Source: Halorussus litoreus | Lineage (GTDB): Archaea; Halobacteriota; Halobacteria; Halobacteriales; Haladaptataceae | Assembly: GCF_003382685.1 (NCBI RefSeq) | Contig: NZ_KZ859504.1 | Coordinates: 95,786-159,785 of the forward strand | Reading direction: 5' to 3' | DNA length: 64,000 nucleotides | In this document: one piece after another, positions 56,003 to 64,000 of the stretch | How positions within the stretch are numbered: position 1 is the first letter of the stretch | How the letters are laid out: each line of letters begins with the position of its first letter | Made by a program: the position numbers and the translations under genes | The notes under the pieces: model-generated | Told to the model about the DNA's origin: nothing | What the model saw: only the letters and a program-made list of their open reading frames with translations | Databases searched by the model: none

Positions 56003-57484
56003 TCACTTTTCGTCGGAGGTGCCGGACGCGTCCGAAACGTCGGCCGTCTTAGGAATCGGGGACTCCTGCTCCTCCTCGATAACCGTCTCCTTCCACGTGC
56101 CGCGGGTGAACCACAGCGCGGCCGCGATGGCTCCGAGGACGTTGCCCAGCGCCATCCCGACCCAGATGCCGGTCGGGCCCCAGCCGGCGACGAACGCGAG
56201 GCCGTAGACGGTGGGCACGCGGCCGAGCCAGAGCGCGACGATGGAGAATCCCATCGCGGTCTTGGTGTTGCCAGCGCCGCGATACGCGCCGAGCATCACC
56301 TGCAGGATAGCCATGAAGGTGAACTCGACCGACCGGATGCGGAGGTACTCCGCGCCGTGTTCGACCGTCTGGGCGGCCGCGTCCGTCCCGGTCGCCATGA
56401 ACACCGAGACGATGGGTTCGGGGAACAGCGCCGCGACGACTGCGACCGCGAACATCACACCCGCGCCGACTTTCGCGGCGATCCACGCCGCCCGCTCCGC
56501 GCGGTCGGCGTTGTTCGCGCCGAGGTTCTGGCCGACCATCGTGTTGGTCGCGCGGCCGAGCCCCATCGCCGGGAGGAAGACGAGCGAGGCGAGCCGGTTG
56601 CCGAGGCCGTACGCCGACACCACCGGCGGCGCGAACTGGACAACCAGCGCGGTCAGGGTGATCATCGCCAGCGCGCTCATCGACTGTTCGAGCGTCGACG
56701 GGACGCCGATGCGGACGATCTTCCGGATGTGTCCCAGATCGGGCCGGAGGTCCGACGGGCGCACGTTCGGCCCGAAGCGGCTCACGAACAGGACGTAGAA
56801 GCCCAGTAGGCTCGCGACGCCTCGCGAGATGATGGTCGCCAGCGCCGCGCCCTCGATGCCCATCGCGGGGACGAGTTCGCTGCCGATTCCCAGCGCGGGC
56901 ACGGGACCGACGCCGAAGATGAGCAGCGGGTCGAGCACCACGTTGAGCGCGACGCTGACAACCATCACGCGCATCGGGGTCCGGGTGTCGCCGTACCCCC
57001 GCATCAGCGAACTGAACACGAAGAAGCCGAACAGGAACGGCAGTCCGAGGAAGAACACCTCCATGTAGTCGGCCGCCAGCGGGACGACCTGCGCGGCGGT
57101 CTGGCCCTGACTCGGCAGCGCGGCGAGCATCGGCTCGGTGGCGACGTAGCCGACAGCGCCCAGCATCACCGCGAGCAGCGAGACGAACGACAGGATCTGG
57201 CCCGCGACCGTCCCGGCCGACCCCTCGCTGTCCGCGCCGGTGTACTGCGCGACGAGGATCGACCCCGCCGTGGTGAACCCGCCCGCGATGGAGATGAGCA
57301 GGAAGATGAGCGGGAAGGCGAGGCTGATCGCGCCCACCGCGTCGGCCGACAGCCGCCCGAGCCAGAAAGTGTCGGCGATGTTGTACGTGACCTGCAGCAG
57401 CTGGATGACGACGATGGGCCACGCTAGCCGGAACATCGGACGAACCAGCCCACCTTCTGTGATAGAGTCCTCGACGCCACCCAT
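56003..57484 (-). CDS. MATE family efflux transporter
   Basis: A 493-residue membrane protein with twelve hydrophobic helices, starting at MGGVEDSITEGG; the upstream frame is not coding. Family features: FRLAWPIVVIQLLQVTYNIADTFWLGRL in the first helix region, SLMRGYGDTRTPMRV (typical MATE RxxGDTRTPM), and MVGQNLGANNADRAERAAWIA (the NLGAG-like motif). It exports drugs or metabolites using Na+ or H+. Single gene, divergent from the FlaD/E-like gene. Confidence 0.92.
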   Translation of the reverse strand: MGGVEDSITEGGLVRPMFRLAWPIVVIQLLQVTYNIADTFWLGRLSADAVGAISLAFPLIFLLISIAGGFTTAGSILVAQYTGADSEGSAGTVAGQILSFVSLLAVMLGAVGYVATEPMLAALPSQGQTAAQVVPLAADYMEVFFLGLPFLFGFFVFSSLMRGYGDTRTPMRVMVVSVALNVVLDPLLIFGVGPVPALGIGSELVPAMGIEGAALATIISRGVASLLGFYVLFVSRFGPNVRPSDLRPDLGHIRKIVRIGVPSTLEQSMSALAMITLTALVVQFAPPVVSAYGLGNRLASLVFLPAMGLGRATNTMVGQNLGANNADRAERAAWIAAKVGAGVMFAVAVVAALFPEPIVSVFMATGTDAAAQTVEHGAEYLRIRSVEFTFMAILQVMLGAYRGAGNTKTAMGFSIVALWLGRVPTVYGLAFVAGWGPTGIWVGMALGNVLGAIAAALWFTRGTWKETVIEEEQESPIPKTADVSDASGTSDEK

Positions 57485-57620
57485 ACTACTTCGGAACGAA
57501 GGTCGGAAGTTTGAAGCTTGCGGGTTGGCGGCGTCACCGTCGAAGCCGGGCGATTTGCCCCGCGAGGGGCCGCGTCGCCCGCCGGATCGGCGGGGTTTCA
57601 CCGCTGCCCCGGAGGCAAGA

Positions 57621-57630
57621 AAACTTAAAT
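57621..57630 (+). promoter_or_regulatory. Probable TATA box of the FlaD/E-like gene
   Basis: AAACTTAAAT lies 33-42 bp upstream of the ATG at 57663, in the divergent region with the MATE gene. Confidence 0.45.
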
Positions 57631-57662
57631 GGTGCGTGCGAGTTAGCCCCACGTACTCGACC

Positions 57663-58139
57663 ATGCCGCCGACGCCCGGAGACTACGACCTGAGCGAGTT
57701 GCGCCGCCTCGCGGACCCGAACCGCGAGACGCCCGAGACGTTCGACGAGGCCGACCTGCCCGCCGACCCCGACGAGGTCCTGCGCCACGAACAGCGCGAC
57801 GAACTCGTCCGGCTCCAGAGCCAGCTGGCCTCGGTGGGCGCGCTGCCGGAGCGGCCGTATCTCGCCAGCCTGCCCGACCGCTACGCCGCGGAGGTCGTCG
57901 TCTTCGAGTGGCTCGACCTGCTCATCAATAAGTCCGGGTTCGAGAACACGGGCAACGCGCTGGACTACTACGTCGAGGTCGACTGGATCGCGGGCCCGGT
58001 CCGGGAGGACCTCCGCGAGTATATGCGCGGATTCTCGGAGGTCGAGAGCTTCGACCCCGACAAGCCCGGCCCGGCCGACCTCGACGTGGACGACCACGTC
58101 ACGAGTCTGGTGTACATCGCCCGGTTGGCATCGGTGTGA
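57663..58139 (+). CDS. FlaD/FlaE-domain (archaellum accessory-like) protein
   Basis: A 158-residue acidic protein starting at MPPTPGDYDLSEL. The C-terminal half (~70-150) matches the FlaD/FlaE domain: LASLPDRYAAEVVVFEWLD, NALDYYVEVDWIAGPV and LREYMRGFSEVESF. Such domains occur in archaellum motor adaptors (ArlCDE) and in free-standing haloarchaeal proteins. No other archaellum gene is in the window, so a role in motility is not certain. Confidence 0.75.
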   Translation: MPPTPGDYDLSELRRLADPNRETPETFDEADLPADPDEVLRHEQRDELVRLQSQLASVGALPERPYLASLPDRYAAEVVVFEWLDLLINKSGFENTGNALDYYVEVDWIAGPVREDLREYMRGFSEVESFDPDKPGPADLDVDDHVTSLVYIARLASV

Positions 58140-58239
58140 CGGTTTCACCCAATCCTTGAATAATTGAAACAGCGATTTTCAGTTTTTCGTAGACTCCGAG
58201 CTTCTAATCCCCGGCGCGCGACCAACACGCGCGAGTGAC

Positions 58240-58296
58240 CGAGGAGGCTGGTGAGGTGTGAGGTTGCGGCGATTCATGTGCCTCGGCAGTAGCTAG
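58240..58296 (-). repeat. Intergenic repeat, copy D (reverse orientation)
   Basis: Reverse complement reads CTAGCTACTGCCGAGGC, then a run ending CCAGCCTCCTCGGTC, like copies A to C. 11-bp perfect arms with copy C: 58286-58296 against 58337-58347. Confidence 0.6.
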
Positions 58297-58335
58297 CCTC
58301 TCCGTCGCTCTGACGGACGTAGCGTGACTCACGAA

Positions 58336-58440
58336 GCTAGCTACTGCTTGAGCATGGGAGTAACCGCACAGCACCGCCCGGCACCGCAACCTCGTCCTCC
58401 CCAACCGCTTGCGCTCCTCGCTTCGCTGCGGTGCTCAGCC
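58336..58440 (+). repeat. Intergenic repeat, copy C
   Basis: Begins GCTAGCTACTGCTTGAGC (identical to copy B over 18 bp), continues GTAACCGCACAGCACCGC and CCTCGTCCTCCCCAACCGC, and ends in a GC-rich run. Confidence 0.65.
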
Positions 58441-58582
58441 CTCACACGCGTTGCTCGCGCGCGCCGGTCTGGAATCTCAGACTGAGCGCACCCGATGTCG
58501 AGCCGTCACCGTCTCCGAGACCCCCGGCGTCCGAACGTGTTCGGAAGCAAGAAATTTGCGCCGAAGCTCGTAACTGCCGACT

Positions 58583-58780
58583 ATGGAGTTCAACATCGCG
58601 TTCGCCCGCATCGCGCTCATCGTGGCCGTGTTCGGGGTGCCGATAGCCGTCTACGTCTACTGGGACGCGAAGCGGCGCGGCGAGCGCTGGCCGGTGGCGT
58701 GGGCGCTGTTCTCCGGGCTGCTCGTCGTCGCCGGACTCGCGGTGTACGTCCTCCAGCGGGGCTTGGGCGAGCCGGAGTGA
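58583..58780 (+). CDS. Small two-helix membrane protein
   Basis: A 65-residue protein: helix 1 (~5-27, IALIVAVFGVPIAVYVYWD), basic loop KRRGERWP, helix 2 (~37-58, ALFSGLLVVAGLAVYVLQ). Small membrane proteins of this kind are common in haloarchaea. Function unknown. Confidence 0.65.
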   Translation: MEFNIAFARIALIVAVFGVPIAVYVYWDAKRRGERWPVAWALFSGLLVVAGLAVYVLQRGLGEPE

Positions 58781-58803
58781 GCACCGCTTTCGCCACGACC
58801 GTG

Positions 58804-58891
58804 TATCCTCTCACTCCGACCGAGGCCTTCTATCCTCTCGCTCCAACCGAGGCCTTCTATCCTCTCGCTTCCACCGAGCCCTCCTATCCTC
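58804..58891 (+). repeat. 27-bp tandem repeat, about 3.3 units
   Basis: Units begin TATCCTCTC: 58804-58830, 58831-58857 and 58858-58884, plus a partial unit. They differ by 2-7 bases. Non-coding, just before the TIGR00341 gene promoter. Confidence 0.8.
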
Positions 58892-58942
58892 GCTCTTGCG
58901 GACAGTTCCCTCGTCCGCGCTCTCGCCGCGGCGTGGCACGGC

Positions 58943-58950
58943 TTATTTAT
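58943..58950 (+). promoter_or_regulatory. TATA box of the TIGR00341 gene
   Basis: TTATTTAT is centred about 27 bp upstream of the ATG at 58974, the spacing for a leaderless haloarchaeal transcript. Confidence 0.6.
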
Positions 58951-58973
58951 CCTTCCCGTCCCACCCCGGAGAC

Positions 58974-60278
58974 ATGCGGCTCGTGCAGATCTCCATCCCA
59001 GCGGGCAAGCAGCAGGCGGTCAGCGAGGTGCTCGAATCGGAGGGGATCGACTACATGCTGACCGACGAGACCAGCGGCCGGGAGTTCACCGCCATCGCGT
59101 ACTTCCCGCTGCCGACCAGCGCGGTCCAGCCGATACTGGACCAGCTACGGGAGGCCGGCCTCGGCGACGACTCCCACGCGGTCATCATCGACGCCGAGAC
59201 CGACACCTCCCGCCGGTTCGAGGAGCTGGAGAAGCGCTACGCCGAGGACGACAGCACGTCCGAGCAGATCGCCCGCGAGGAGATCACCACGAAAGCGCGC
59301 GAGATGGTGCCGGAGTTGCGGACGTATCTGGCGATGACGATCATCAGCGCCGTGGTCGCCACCGCAGGGCTGTTGCTCGACTCGCCGGCGGTCGTGGTCG
59401 GGTCGATGGTCATCGCGCCGCTCATCGGCCCCGCGATGAGCGCGAGCGTCGGCACCGTGCTCAGCGACCGCGAACTGTTCCGCGAGGGCGTGAAGCTCCA
59501 GTTCGTCGGCGGAGCCACCGCCATCGGGGCTGCGACCCTGTTCGCGCTCGCGGTGCGGTACGGCTACCTCGTTCCGCCGTGGACCGACGTGACGGCCATC
59601 TCGCAGGTGAGCGGGCGACTCACGCCCGACTTCCTCTCGCTGGTCGTCGCGCTCGGCGCGGGCGCGGCGGGCGTGTTGAGCCTCGCGTCGGGCGTCTCGG
59701 TCGCGCTGGTCGGCGTGATGATCGCCGCGGCGCTGGTGCCGCCCGCCGCCGCGGTGGGCGTCGCGGTCGCGTGGGGCGAGCCGATGGCGGCGGTCAGTTC
59801 GCTCGTGCTCGTCCTCGTGAACCTCCTCTCGATCAACCTCTCGGGACTGGCCGTCCTCTGGTATCTCGGCTACCAGCCGAAGAGCTGGTTCCAGTTGAAC
59901 GAAACTCGATCGACCCTCATCAAGCGCGCGGGCGTCCTCCTCCTCGCAATCGCCGTCCTCTCGGTGTTTCTCGGCGGCGTCACCTACACCACGGTCCAGA
60001 ACGCGACGTTCCAGAATCAGGCCGAGCAGGACGTAAAGAGCCTGCTCGGGACCGGTGAGTACGAGAACGCGGTGCTGTTCGACATGGCGTTCGAGCAGCG
60101 CGGAACCCTCCCGTTCGACCAGTCTGACCGCGTCGTCGTCACGGTGGGACGCCCGCCCGGTGCGGAGTACTCCGGGCTCGCGGACCGGGTGAGCGAGCGC
60201 GTCAACCGCAACGCGGACGGGGCGGTCTCGGTGCAGGTCCGGTTCGTGGAGTACGAGACGGTCGAAGGCGAAAGCTGA
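58974..60278 (+). CDS. TIGR00341 (DUF389) membrane protein
   Basis: A 434-residue protein: N-terminal ferredoxin-like domain (~1-90, MRLVQISIPAGKQQAVSEV), then about six helices (~120-340) with LLDSPAVVVGSMVIAPLIGP, VALVGVMIAAALVPPAAA and NLLSINLSGL, the family signatures. The C-terminal ~90 residues form a beta-rich tail outside the helices. Function unproven; TIGR00341 proteins are suspected transporters. A paralogue lies at 61879 with two small genes in between. Confidence 0.9.
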   Translation: MRLVQISIPAGKQQAVSEVLESEGIDYMLTDETSGREFTAIAYFPLPTSAVQPILDQLREAGLGDDSHAVIIDAETDTSRRFEELEKRYAEDDSTSEQIAREEITTKAREMVPELRTYLAMTIISAVVATAGLLLDSPAVVVGSMVIAPLIGPAMSASVGTVLSDRELFREGVKLQFVGGATAIGAATLFALAVRYGYLVPPWTDVTAISQVSGRLTPDFLSLVVALGAGAAGVLSLASGVSVALVGVMIAAALVPPAAAVGVAVAWGEPMAAVSSLVLVLVNLLSINLSGLAVLWYLGYQPKSWFQLNETRSTLIKRAGVLLLAIAVLSVFLGGVTYTTVQNATFQNQAEQDVKSLLGTGEYENAVLFDMAFEQRGTLPFDQSDRVVVTVGRPPGAEYSGLADRVSERVNRNADGAVSVQVRFVEYETVEGES

Positions 60279-60330
60279 ACGGGCCGGGGCGGAATCTGAA
60301 CGGGCCGGGGCGAAAGCTGAACGCGACGCG
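60270..60330 (+). repeat. 21-bp tandem repeat at the gene end
   Basis: Units beginning (G)(G)AAxCTGAACGGGCCGGGGC: 60270-60290, 60291-60311 and a diverged third (60312-60330). The first unit contains the stop codon of the TIGR00341 gene, so the gene end has been copied in tandem. Confidence 0.65.
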
Positions 60331-60394
60331 TGACTCAAATCGCGATTTCACCCACAGAGACCTTTTTGTCGACCCGCGTCGTACCGATTTCGCG

Positions 60395-61162
60395 ATGTCA
60401 AACAGGATACTACCAGTGATTGGGGTCGCGCTCCTGCTGGCGACGGCGGGCTGCGTGGGGGGCTTCGCACCGACCGACGCGGCGGGCGCACAGGAGGAGA
60501 CGACGCAGGCACCGGGGTCGAACGACGGGGGCGGCTCGACCATCGGCGTGGTGGCGACCGGGCAGGCCGCGGCCGAGCCGGATCAGGCGCTCGTACAGGT
60601 CTCGGTCCTCGCCCGAGCCGACGACGCCAACGTGGTTCGAGAGTCGCTGGCCGAGAACGCCTCGCAGATGCGCGAGGCGCTCGCGGAGATCGGGATCGAC
60701 GACGACAGCATCCGGACGGTCAACTACGCCATCGACCAGGACTACCGCGAGCGGAACGGCGAGCGCGTCCCCGACGGGTTCCAGGGGGTCCACGCGTTCG
60801 AGGTGACGCTGTCGAACGTGAGCGAGGTCGGGTCGGTCGTCGACGCCGCGGTGGCGAACGGGGCCGACAGGGTCGAGCGCGTCGAACTCACCCTCTCGGA
60901 GGAGCGCCGCCGCGAGGTCCGGGCCGACGCGCTCCGCGACGCGATGGAGAACGCCCGCGGGAACGCCGAGGTCATCGCCGAGAGCGCGGACCTCACCGTC
61001 TCTGGCGTCCGCTCGGCCTCGACCGGCGACCTGAGCTTCAGCCCGGTCAGGGCCGAGACGCTTCAGGCCGACGCCGCCGGCGGCCGGGCTCCGACGAACA
61101 TCGAGTCCGGCCCGGTGACCGTCACCGCGCAGGTCGACGTGACGTACAACGCGACGAGGTAG
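60395..61162 (+). CDS. SIMPL-domain (DUF541) lipoprotein
   Basis: A 255-residue exported lipoprotein: Sec signal with lipobox LLATAGCVGG, a Gly/Ser/Thr-rich linker to ~50, then a SIMPL domain: VVATGQAAAEPDQALVQVSV, TVNYAIDQDYRERNG, and DALRDAMENARGNAEVIAESADL. SIMPL proteins sit at the cell surface and are linked with stress and signalling; the precise role is unknown. It lies 116 bp after the TIGR00341 gene. Confidence 0.88.
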   Translation: MSNRILPVIGVALLLATAGCVGGFAPTDAAGAQEETTQAPGSNDGGGSTIGVVATGQAAAEPDQALVQVSVLARADDANVVRESLAENASQMREALAEIGIDDDSIRTVNYAIDQDYRERNGERVPDGFQGVHAFEVTLSNVSEVGSVVDAAVANGADRVERVELTLSEERRREVRADALRDAMENARGNAEVIAESADLTVSGVRSASTGDLSFSPVRAETLQADAAGGRAPTNIESGPVTVTAQVDVTYNATR

Positions 61163-61177
61163 AAACCTACCAGAATT

Positions 61178-61185
61178 GATTTTAC
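61178..61185 (+). promoter_or_regulatory. Probable TATA box of the SHOCT gene
   Basis: GATTTTAC lies 23-30 bp upstream of the ATG at 61208. Confidence 0.4.
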
Positions 61186-61207
61186 GGGTCGGGCAACACG
61201 TCATCAC

Positions 61208-61726
61208 ATGGACGGTCCTCGACTCTCCGGATCGGGTCTCCACCCGTGGCACGAACTCGTCGAGCACTACACGCCCGACGGCACGCTCGGTCGCCTCCTT
61301 CTCGCTGCGGTCGCCGGGTCGGTCGGCGGCACGGCGCTGACGCTGACCATCTGGGTCGTCGCGGTAGCGCTCCCCTTCTGGCCGATCCTCGCGCTCGCCA
61401 TGGCTGGCGGCGGTCTCGCGGCCGTGGGACTCTCGTTGGTCGCGCTCTGGCCGGTGTATCTCTCGCTCATCGGGAACGTCGAGTCACCGAGCGCGTACCC
61501 CGAGGGCCGCACGTCACGAGCGAGAGACTTCGCCCGCGACGCCGACAGCGCCGGCGATTCGGACGACGCCGTGGCCGTGTTGAAGCGCCGGTACGCGTCG
61601 GGGGAGATCTCGAAGGACGAGTTCGAGCGGAGGCTCGACGATCTGCTCGGCCTCGACGCGGCGCTCGACTCGTCCCGACGGTCGACCGACCGACTCGGTC
61701 GAACGCGCGAACCCGAACGGAACTGA
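61208..61726 (+). CDS. Membrane protein with C-terminal SHOCT domain
   Basis: A 172-residue protein: two hydrophobic helices (~28-55 and ~60-88), then a charged tail with a SHOCT motif (AVLKRRYASGEISKDEFERRLDDLL, residues ~120-145, in two parts). SHOCT domains are small oligomerisation modules found at the ends of many haloarchaeal membrane proteins. Function unknown. Confidence 0.8.
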   Translation: MDGPRLSGSGLHPWHELVEHYTPDGTLGRLLLAAVAGSVGGTALTLTIWVVAVALPFWPILALAMAGGGLAAVGLSLVALWPVYLSLIGNVESPSAYPEGRTSRARDFARDADSAGDSDDAVAVLKRRYASGEISKDEFERRLDDLLGLDAALDSSRRSTDRLGRTREPERN

Positions 61727-61878
61727 TTTCGCGCCCTCGAACCGCACTGGTCCCACGAGGACCGAACTCGACCGCCGTCTCGACCGCGGTTCGGCGGCGG
61801 CGTTCGGGCCGCGTTCCGGTCGGATCCGGCGGGAACCGCGGCCTGAACGCTTTTGCGTCGGTGTGACGTGGCTCCCGT

Positions 61879-63237
61879 GTGCGACTCATCCACGTCGTGA
61901 TACCGGCCGAGCAGCGCGACCCGGTCCTCGGCGCACTCGACGCCAAGGACATCGACTACGCCGTCCTCGACGCCGAGGATCGAACGGACGGCGACCTGCT
62001 CGTCGAGTTCCCGTTGCCGACCGACGGCGTCGGCGACGCGATGGACGCGCTCCGCGAGGCGGGCGTCGACGAGGAGCGCTACACCGTCATCGGCAACGCC
62101 GAAACCGCCTCCACGCCGAACATGGAGGCGCTGGAGAACCGCTACGCCGACGACTTCGACCCGCTCACGGTGCGGGAACTCCGGTCGAAGGCCCAGGACA
62201 TGGCGCGGGACAAGACCTCGTTCGTCTGGATGATCTTCCTGAGCGCCATCATCGCCACCGCGGGCCTGCTCGTCGACTCGCCGGCGGTCGTGGTCGGGTC
62301 GATGGTCATCGCGCCGTTCGTCGGCCCGGTGCTCACCGCGGCGGTCGGCGCGGTCACGGGTGACCGGGAGATGCTCAGAGACAGCATCTGGCTGCAGGCG
62401 GTCGGCATCGTCGTCGCTATCGCGAGCGCGGTCGCGTTCGGCTACCTGCTCAGGACGCTGTCGCTCGTTCCTCCGGAACTGGAAATCACCGCACTCGGCC
62501 AGATCAGCTCCAGAGTCGCGCCGAGTCTGCTCACGGTGGTGGTCGGCCTCGCCGCGGGGAGCGCCTCGGCGTTCGGCCTGTCGACGAAGGGACCGACCTC
62601 GCTCATCGGCGTGATGATCGCCGCGGCGCTCATCCCGGCCGCGTCGGCCACCGGCATCGCCGTGGTCTGGGGGTTCCCCATCATCGCCGTCGGCTCGCTG
62701 TTGCTCCTTCTGACCTCCATCATCGGGATCAACGTCGCGGCGTTCGGGACGCTGTGGTACCTCGACTACCGGCCGGGCGGGTTCGACCGGAAGCTGTGGA
62801 ACCCTCGCGAGTCCACGAGTACCGCGCTGTTCGCGGCGTCTGTGCTGGCGCTACTGCTCGTCGTCGGCGGTGCGGCGGCCGCCACCTACCAGCAGATCAC
62901 CTACGAGCAGACTGTCAATCAGGAGGTCGCCTCCGTCCTCGACGATCAGGCGTACGCGAATCTCACGTTCGTCCAGACGTCCATCCAGTACGGCTTCACG
63001 GCCGACCTGTTCGAGCCCGAAACAATCACCGTCACCATCAGTCGGACCTCCGACCGGGAGTATCCGGAGCTGGCGAACCGGCTCCAGCGACGCGTCGCCG
63101 CCGAAACCGGTCAGAACCCCGCGCTCCGGGTTCGCTTCGTCGACTACAACGTCGCGGAGTCGTCTGGGTCCGAAGCGCGCGTCTCTCCGCGATTTACCCG
63201 TCAATCTCGATCTCTTCGCCGTCCTCGAACGCCGTGA
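61879..63237 (+). CDS. TIGR00341 (DUF389) membrane protein, second copy
   Basis: A 452-residue paralogue of the protein at 58974, starting with GTG at MRLIHVVIPAEQRD. The same layout: ferredoxin-like N-terminus, six helices with LVDSPAVVVGSMVIAPFVGP and LIGVMIAAALIPAASA, then a beta-rich tail. Its last ~15 codons (basic, SRSLRRPRTP) overlap the convergent phosphodiesterase gene by 44 bp, suggesting a recent loss of the original stop. Confidence 0.88.
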   Translation: MRLIHVVIPAEQRDPVLGALDAKDIDYAVLDAEDRTDGDLLVEFPLPTDGVGDAMDALREAGVDEERYTVIGNAETASTPNMEALENRYADDFDPLTVRELRSKAQDMARDKTSFVWMIFLSAIIATAGLLVDSPAVVVGSMVIAPFVGPVLTAAVGAVTGDREMLRDSIWLQAVGIVVAIASAVAFGYLLRTLSLVPPELEITALGQISSRVAPSLLTVVVGLAAGSASAFGLSTKGPTSLIGVMIAAALIPAASATGIAVVWGFPIIAVGSLLLLLTSIIGINVAAFGTLWYLDYRPGGFDRKLWNPRESTSTALFAASVLALLLVVGGAAAATYQQITYEQTVNQEVASVLDDQAYANLTFVQTSIQYGFTADLFEPETITVTISRTSDREYPELANRLQRRVAAETGQNPALRVRFVDYNVAESSGSEARVSPRFTRQSRSLRRPRTP

Positions 63238-63784
63238 CGGTTACGTCGCCGTCCGTGACCTCACCGCCCGCGACCTCCCCGCCTGCGCCATCGCCAGCCG
63301 CGACCTCGACCTCCAGCATCGTCGCCGTCTCGGCCGGCGACGCGCCGGTCGCGCTCCCCGGATTCAGGAAGCGCACGCCGGCTATCTCGTCGTCGACGAG
63401 TTCGTGGGTGTGTCCGGCGACCGCGATTGCAGTTCCGCCGTCCTTACGTTCCCCGCCGTCGAGTTCTGCCTCGATGGCCTCCGTGATGGTCGCCACGTAC
63501 TCCTCGCCCGAGGTGGCGGTGCCGTGGATCACGACGATGGTGACGCCCTCGACCGTCACGGTGGCGACCTCCGGCAGGTCGAGTTCCGCGGGGTCCATGT
63601 TGCCCGCGACCGCGGTGAACTGCTCCCCCGCGAGGTCGGCCACCGTCTCGTAGGCGTCGGCGTCGTCGAAGTCGCCCGCGTGGATGGTGTGGTCGGCGTC
63701 ACGGACGCGGTCGGCGACCCACTCCGGGAGTCTGTCCGCGCGAGATGGTACGTGCGTGTCGCTGACGACGGCGATTCGGGCCAT
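63194..63784 (-). CDS. YfcE/MJ0936-type metallophosphodiesterase
   Basis: A 196-residue calcineurin-like phosphodiesterase starting at MARIAVVSDTHVPS. Metal motifs: SDTH (DxH), HAGDFDD (GD), AVAGNMD (GNxD), VIHGTATSG (H) and VAGHTHE (GHTH). It hydrolyses a phosphodiester such as cyclic nucleotides or nicked nucleotides; the natural substrate is unknown. The C-terminus is an acidic Gly-rich tail. It overlaps the end of the TIGR00341 gene by 44 bp on the opposite strand. Confidence 0.88.
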   Translation of the reverse strand: MARIAVVSDTHVPSRADRLPEWVADRVRDADHTIHAGDFDDADAYETVADLAGEQFTAVAGNMDPAELDLPEVATVTVEGVTIVVIHGTATSGEEYVATITEAIEAELDGGERKDGGTAIAVAGHTHELVDDEIAGVRFLNPGSATGASPAETATMLEVEVAAGDGAGGEVAGGEVTDGDVTVTAFEDGEEIEIDG

Positions 63785-63908
63785 GCGCCAGCGTTCGATG
63801 CCCCGCGGGAAAAAGTGGAGGACATCGGTGACGATGAGATTGTCCCGGTTCCGGTTTGGCGGTGACCTTTTCCCGAACGCCACCGTGCGTCCGTGGGGGA
63901 CAAGGGGA

Positions 63909-64000
63909 ATGCTACCAGACAACACGAAGACGATAGCCGTACTGCTGGGCGCACTGCTGGTCGCGGCCGGGGTCGGCGGCGCAGCGGCCGCTGCGCCGCC
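63909..64000 (+). CDS. Secreted protein, N-terminus only (cut by window edge)
   Basis: The first 30 codons of a gene continuing off the right edge: MLPDNTKTIAVLLGAL followed by an Ala/Gly/Val-rich hydrophobic stretch, a Sec signal peptide like those of haloarchaeal surface proteins. ATG at 63909. The mature protein is outside the window. Confidence 0.55.
   Translation, partial: MLPDNTKTIAVLLGALLVAAGVGGAAAAAP

Larger units (their letters stand above)
58140..58582. other. Intergenic stretch with paired repeats
   Basis: 443 bp without a gene, occupied by copies C and D of the intergenic repeat family. No promoter or RNA gene recognised. Confidence 0.5.

Overview
The window is chromosomal DNA of a halophilic archaeon (class Halobacteria). 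The proteins are strongly acidic. The right-hand part is very GC-rich and carries typical haloarchaeal content: an archaeal-type valyl-tRNA synthetase, a type II methionine aminopeptidase, a Tat-exported lipoprotein ABC receptor, a DUF7331-like microprotein, a FlaD/FlaE-type protein and TIGR00341 (DUF389) membrane proteins. Many genes start with few or no leader bases behind a TATA-like box. I see no rRNA, tRNA, CRISPR array or insertion sequence.

The window has two parts with different base composition. Positions 1 to about 27,388 form a genomic island of visibly lower GC that continues off the left edge. The rest (27,389-64,000) is core chromosome.

The island looks like a DNA-modification and defence island of the Dpd (7-deazaguanine in DNA) type. 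From left to right it holds: (i) two tandem, paralogous giant superfamily-2 helicases with DUF1998 C-termini (the first cut by the window edge), translationally coupled to a phospholipase-D-fold protein; (ii) a 1.1 kb AT-rich non-coding stretch with three near-identical 19-bp palindromes spaced exactly 157 bp apart; (iii) small regulators and an endonuclease/exonuclease/phosphatase-family protein; (iv) a compact operon with a 967-residue DpdA-like transglycosylase fused to a YaaA/DUF6884-like (DpdC-like) domain, a second complete TGT-fold enzyme, a winged-helix protein and an AAA ATPase; (v) a winged-helix regulator and a pentapeptide-repeat/ion-channel fusion; (vi) a three-gene cluster of unknown function; (vii) an intact beta-CASP nuclease; (viii) an HNH endonuclease next to a DGQHR-domain (DndB/DpdB-like) protein. 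Haloarchaea make preQ0 for archaeosine, so the precursor for 7-deazaguanine DNA would be available. My inference is that DpdA/DGQHR/YaaA modify DNA, while the helicases, PLD protein and ATPase discriminate or destroy unmodified DNA, in an architecture that also resembles DISARM and Druantia.

The right edge of the island falls inside a broken beta-CASP gene: its last 119 codons (27,389-27,748), GC-rich, remain on the core side, while a complete but diverged copy sits in the island at 23,797.

The core part contains metabolic and housekeeping genes: a SAM methyltransferase, the archaeal ornithine cyclodeaminase family (TIGR00300), a 2-hydroxyacid dehydrogenase plus an FAD/Fe-S D-lactate-dehydrogenase-like fusion, an amidohydrolase, an AI-2E permease, a thiamine-type ABC transporter operon, an XPD/Rad3-type helicase, an ATP-grasp ligase, a PIN-like toxin-antitoxin pair, a DapA-family aldolase, a TrkA-type K+ regulator, valS, map and an M29 peptidase, a second ornithine-cyclodeaminase-type enzyme, a MATE exporter, two TIGR00341 paralogues flanking a SIMPL lipoprotein and a SHOCT protein, and a YfcE-like phosphodiesterase. 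Long perfect palindromes and a family of intergenic repeats punctuate this part.
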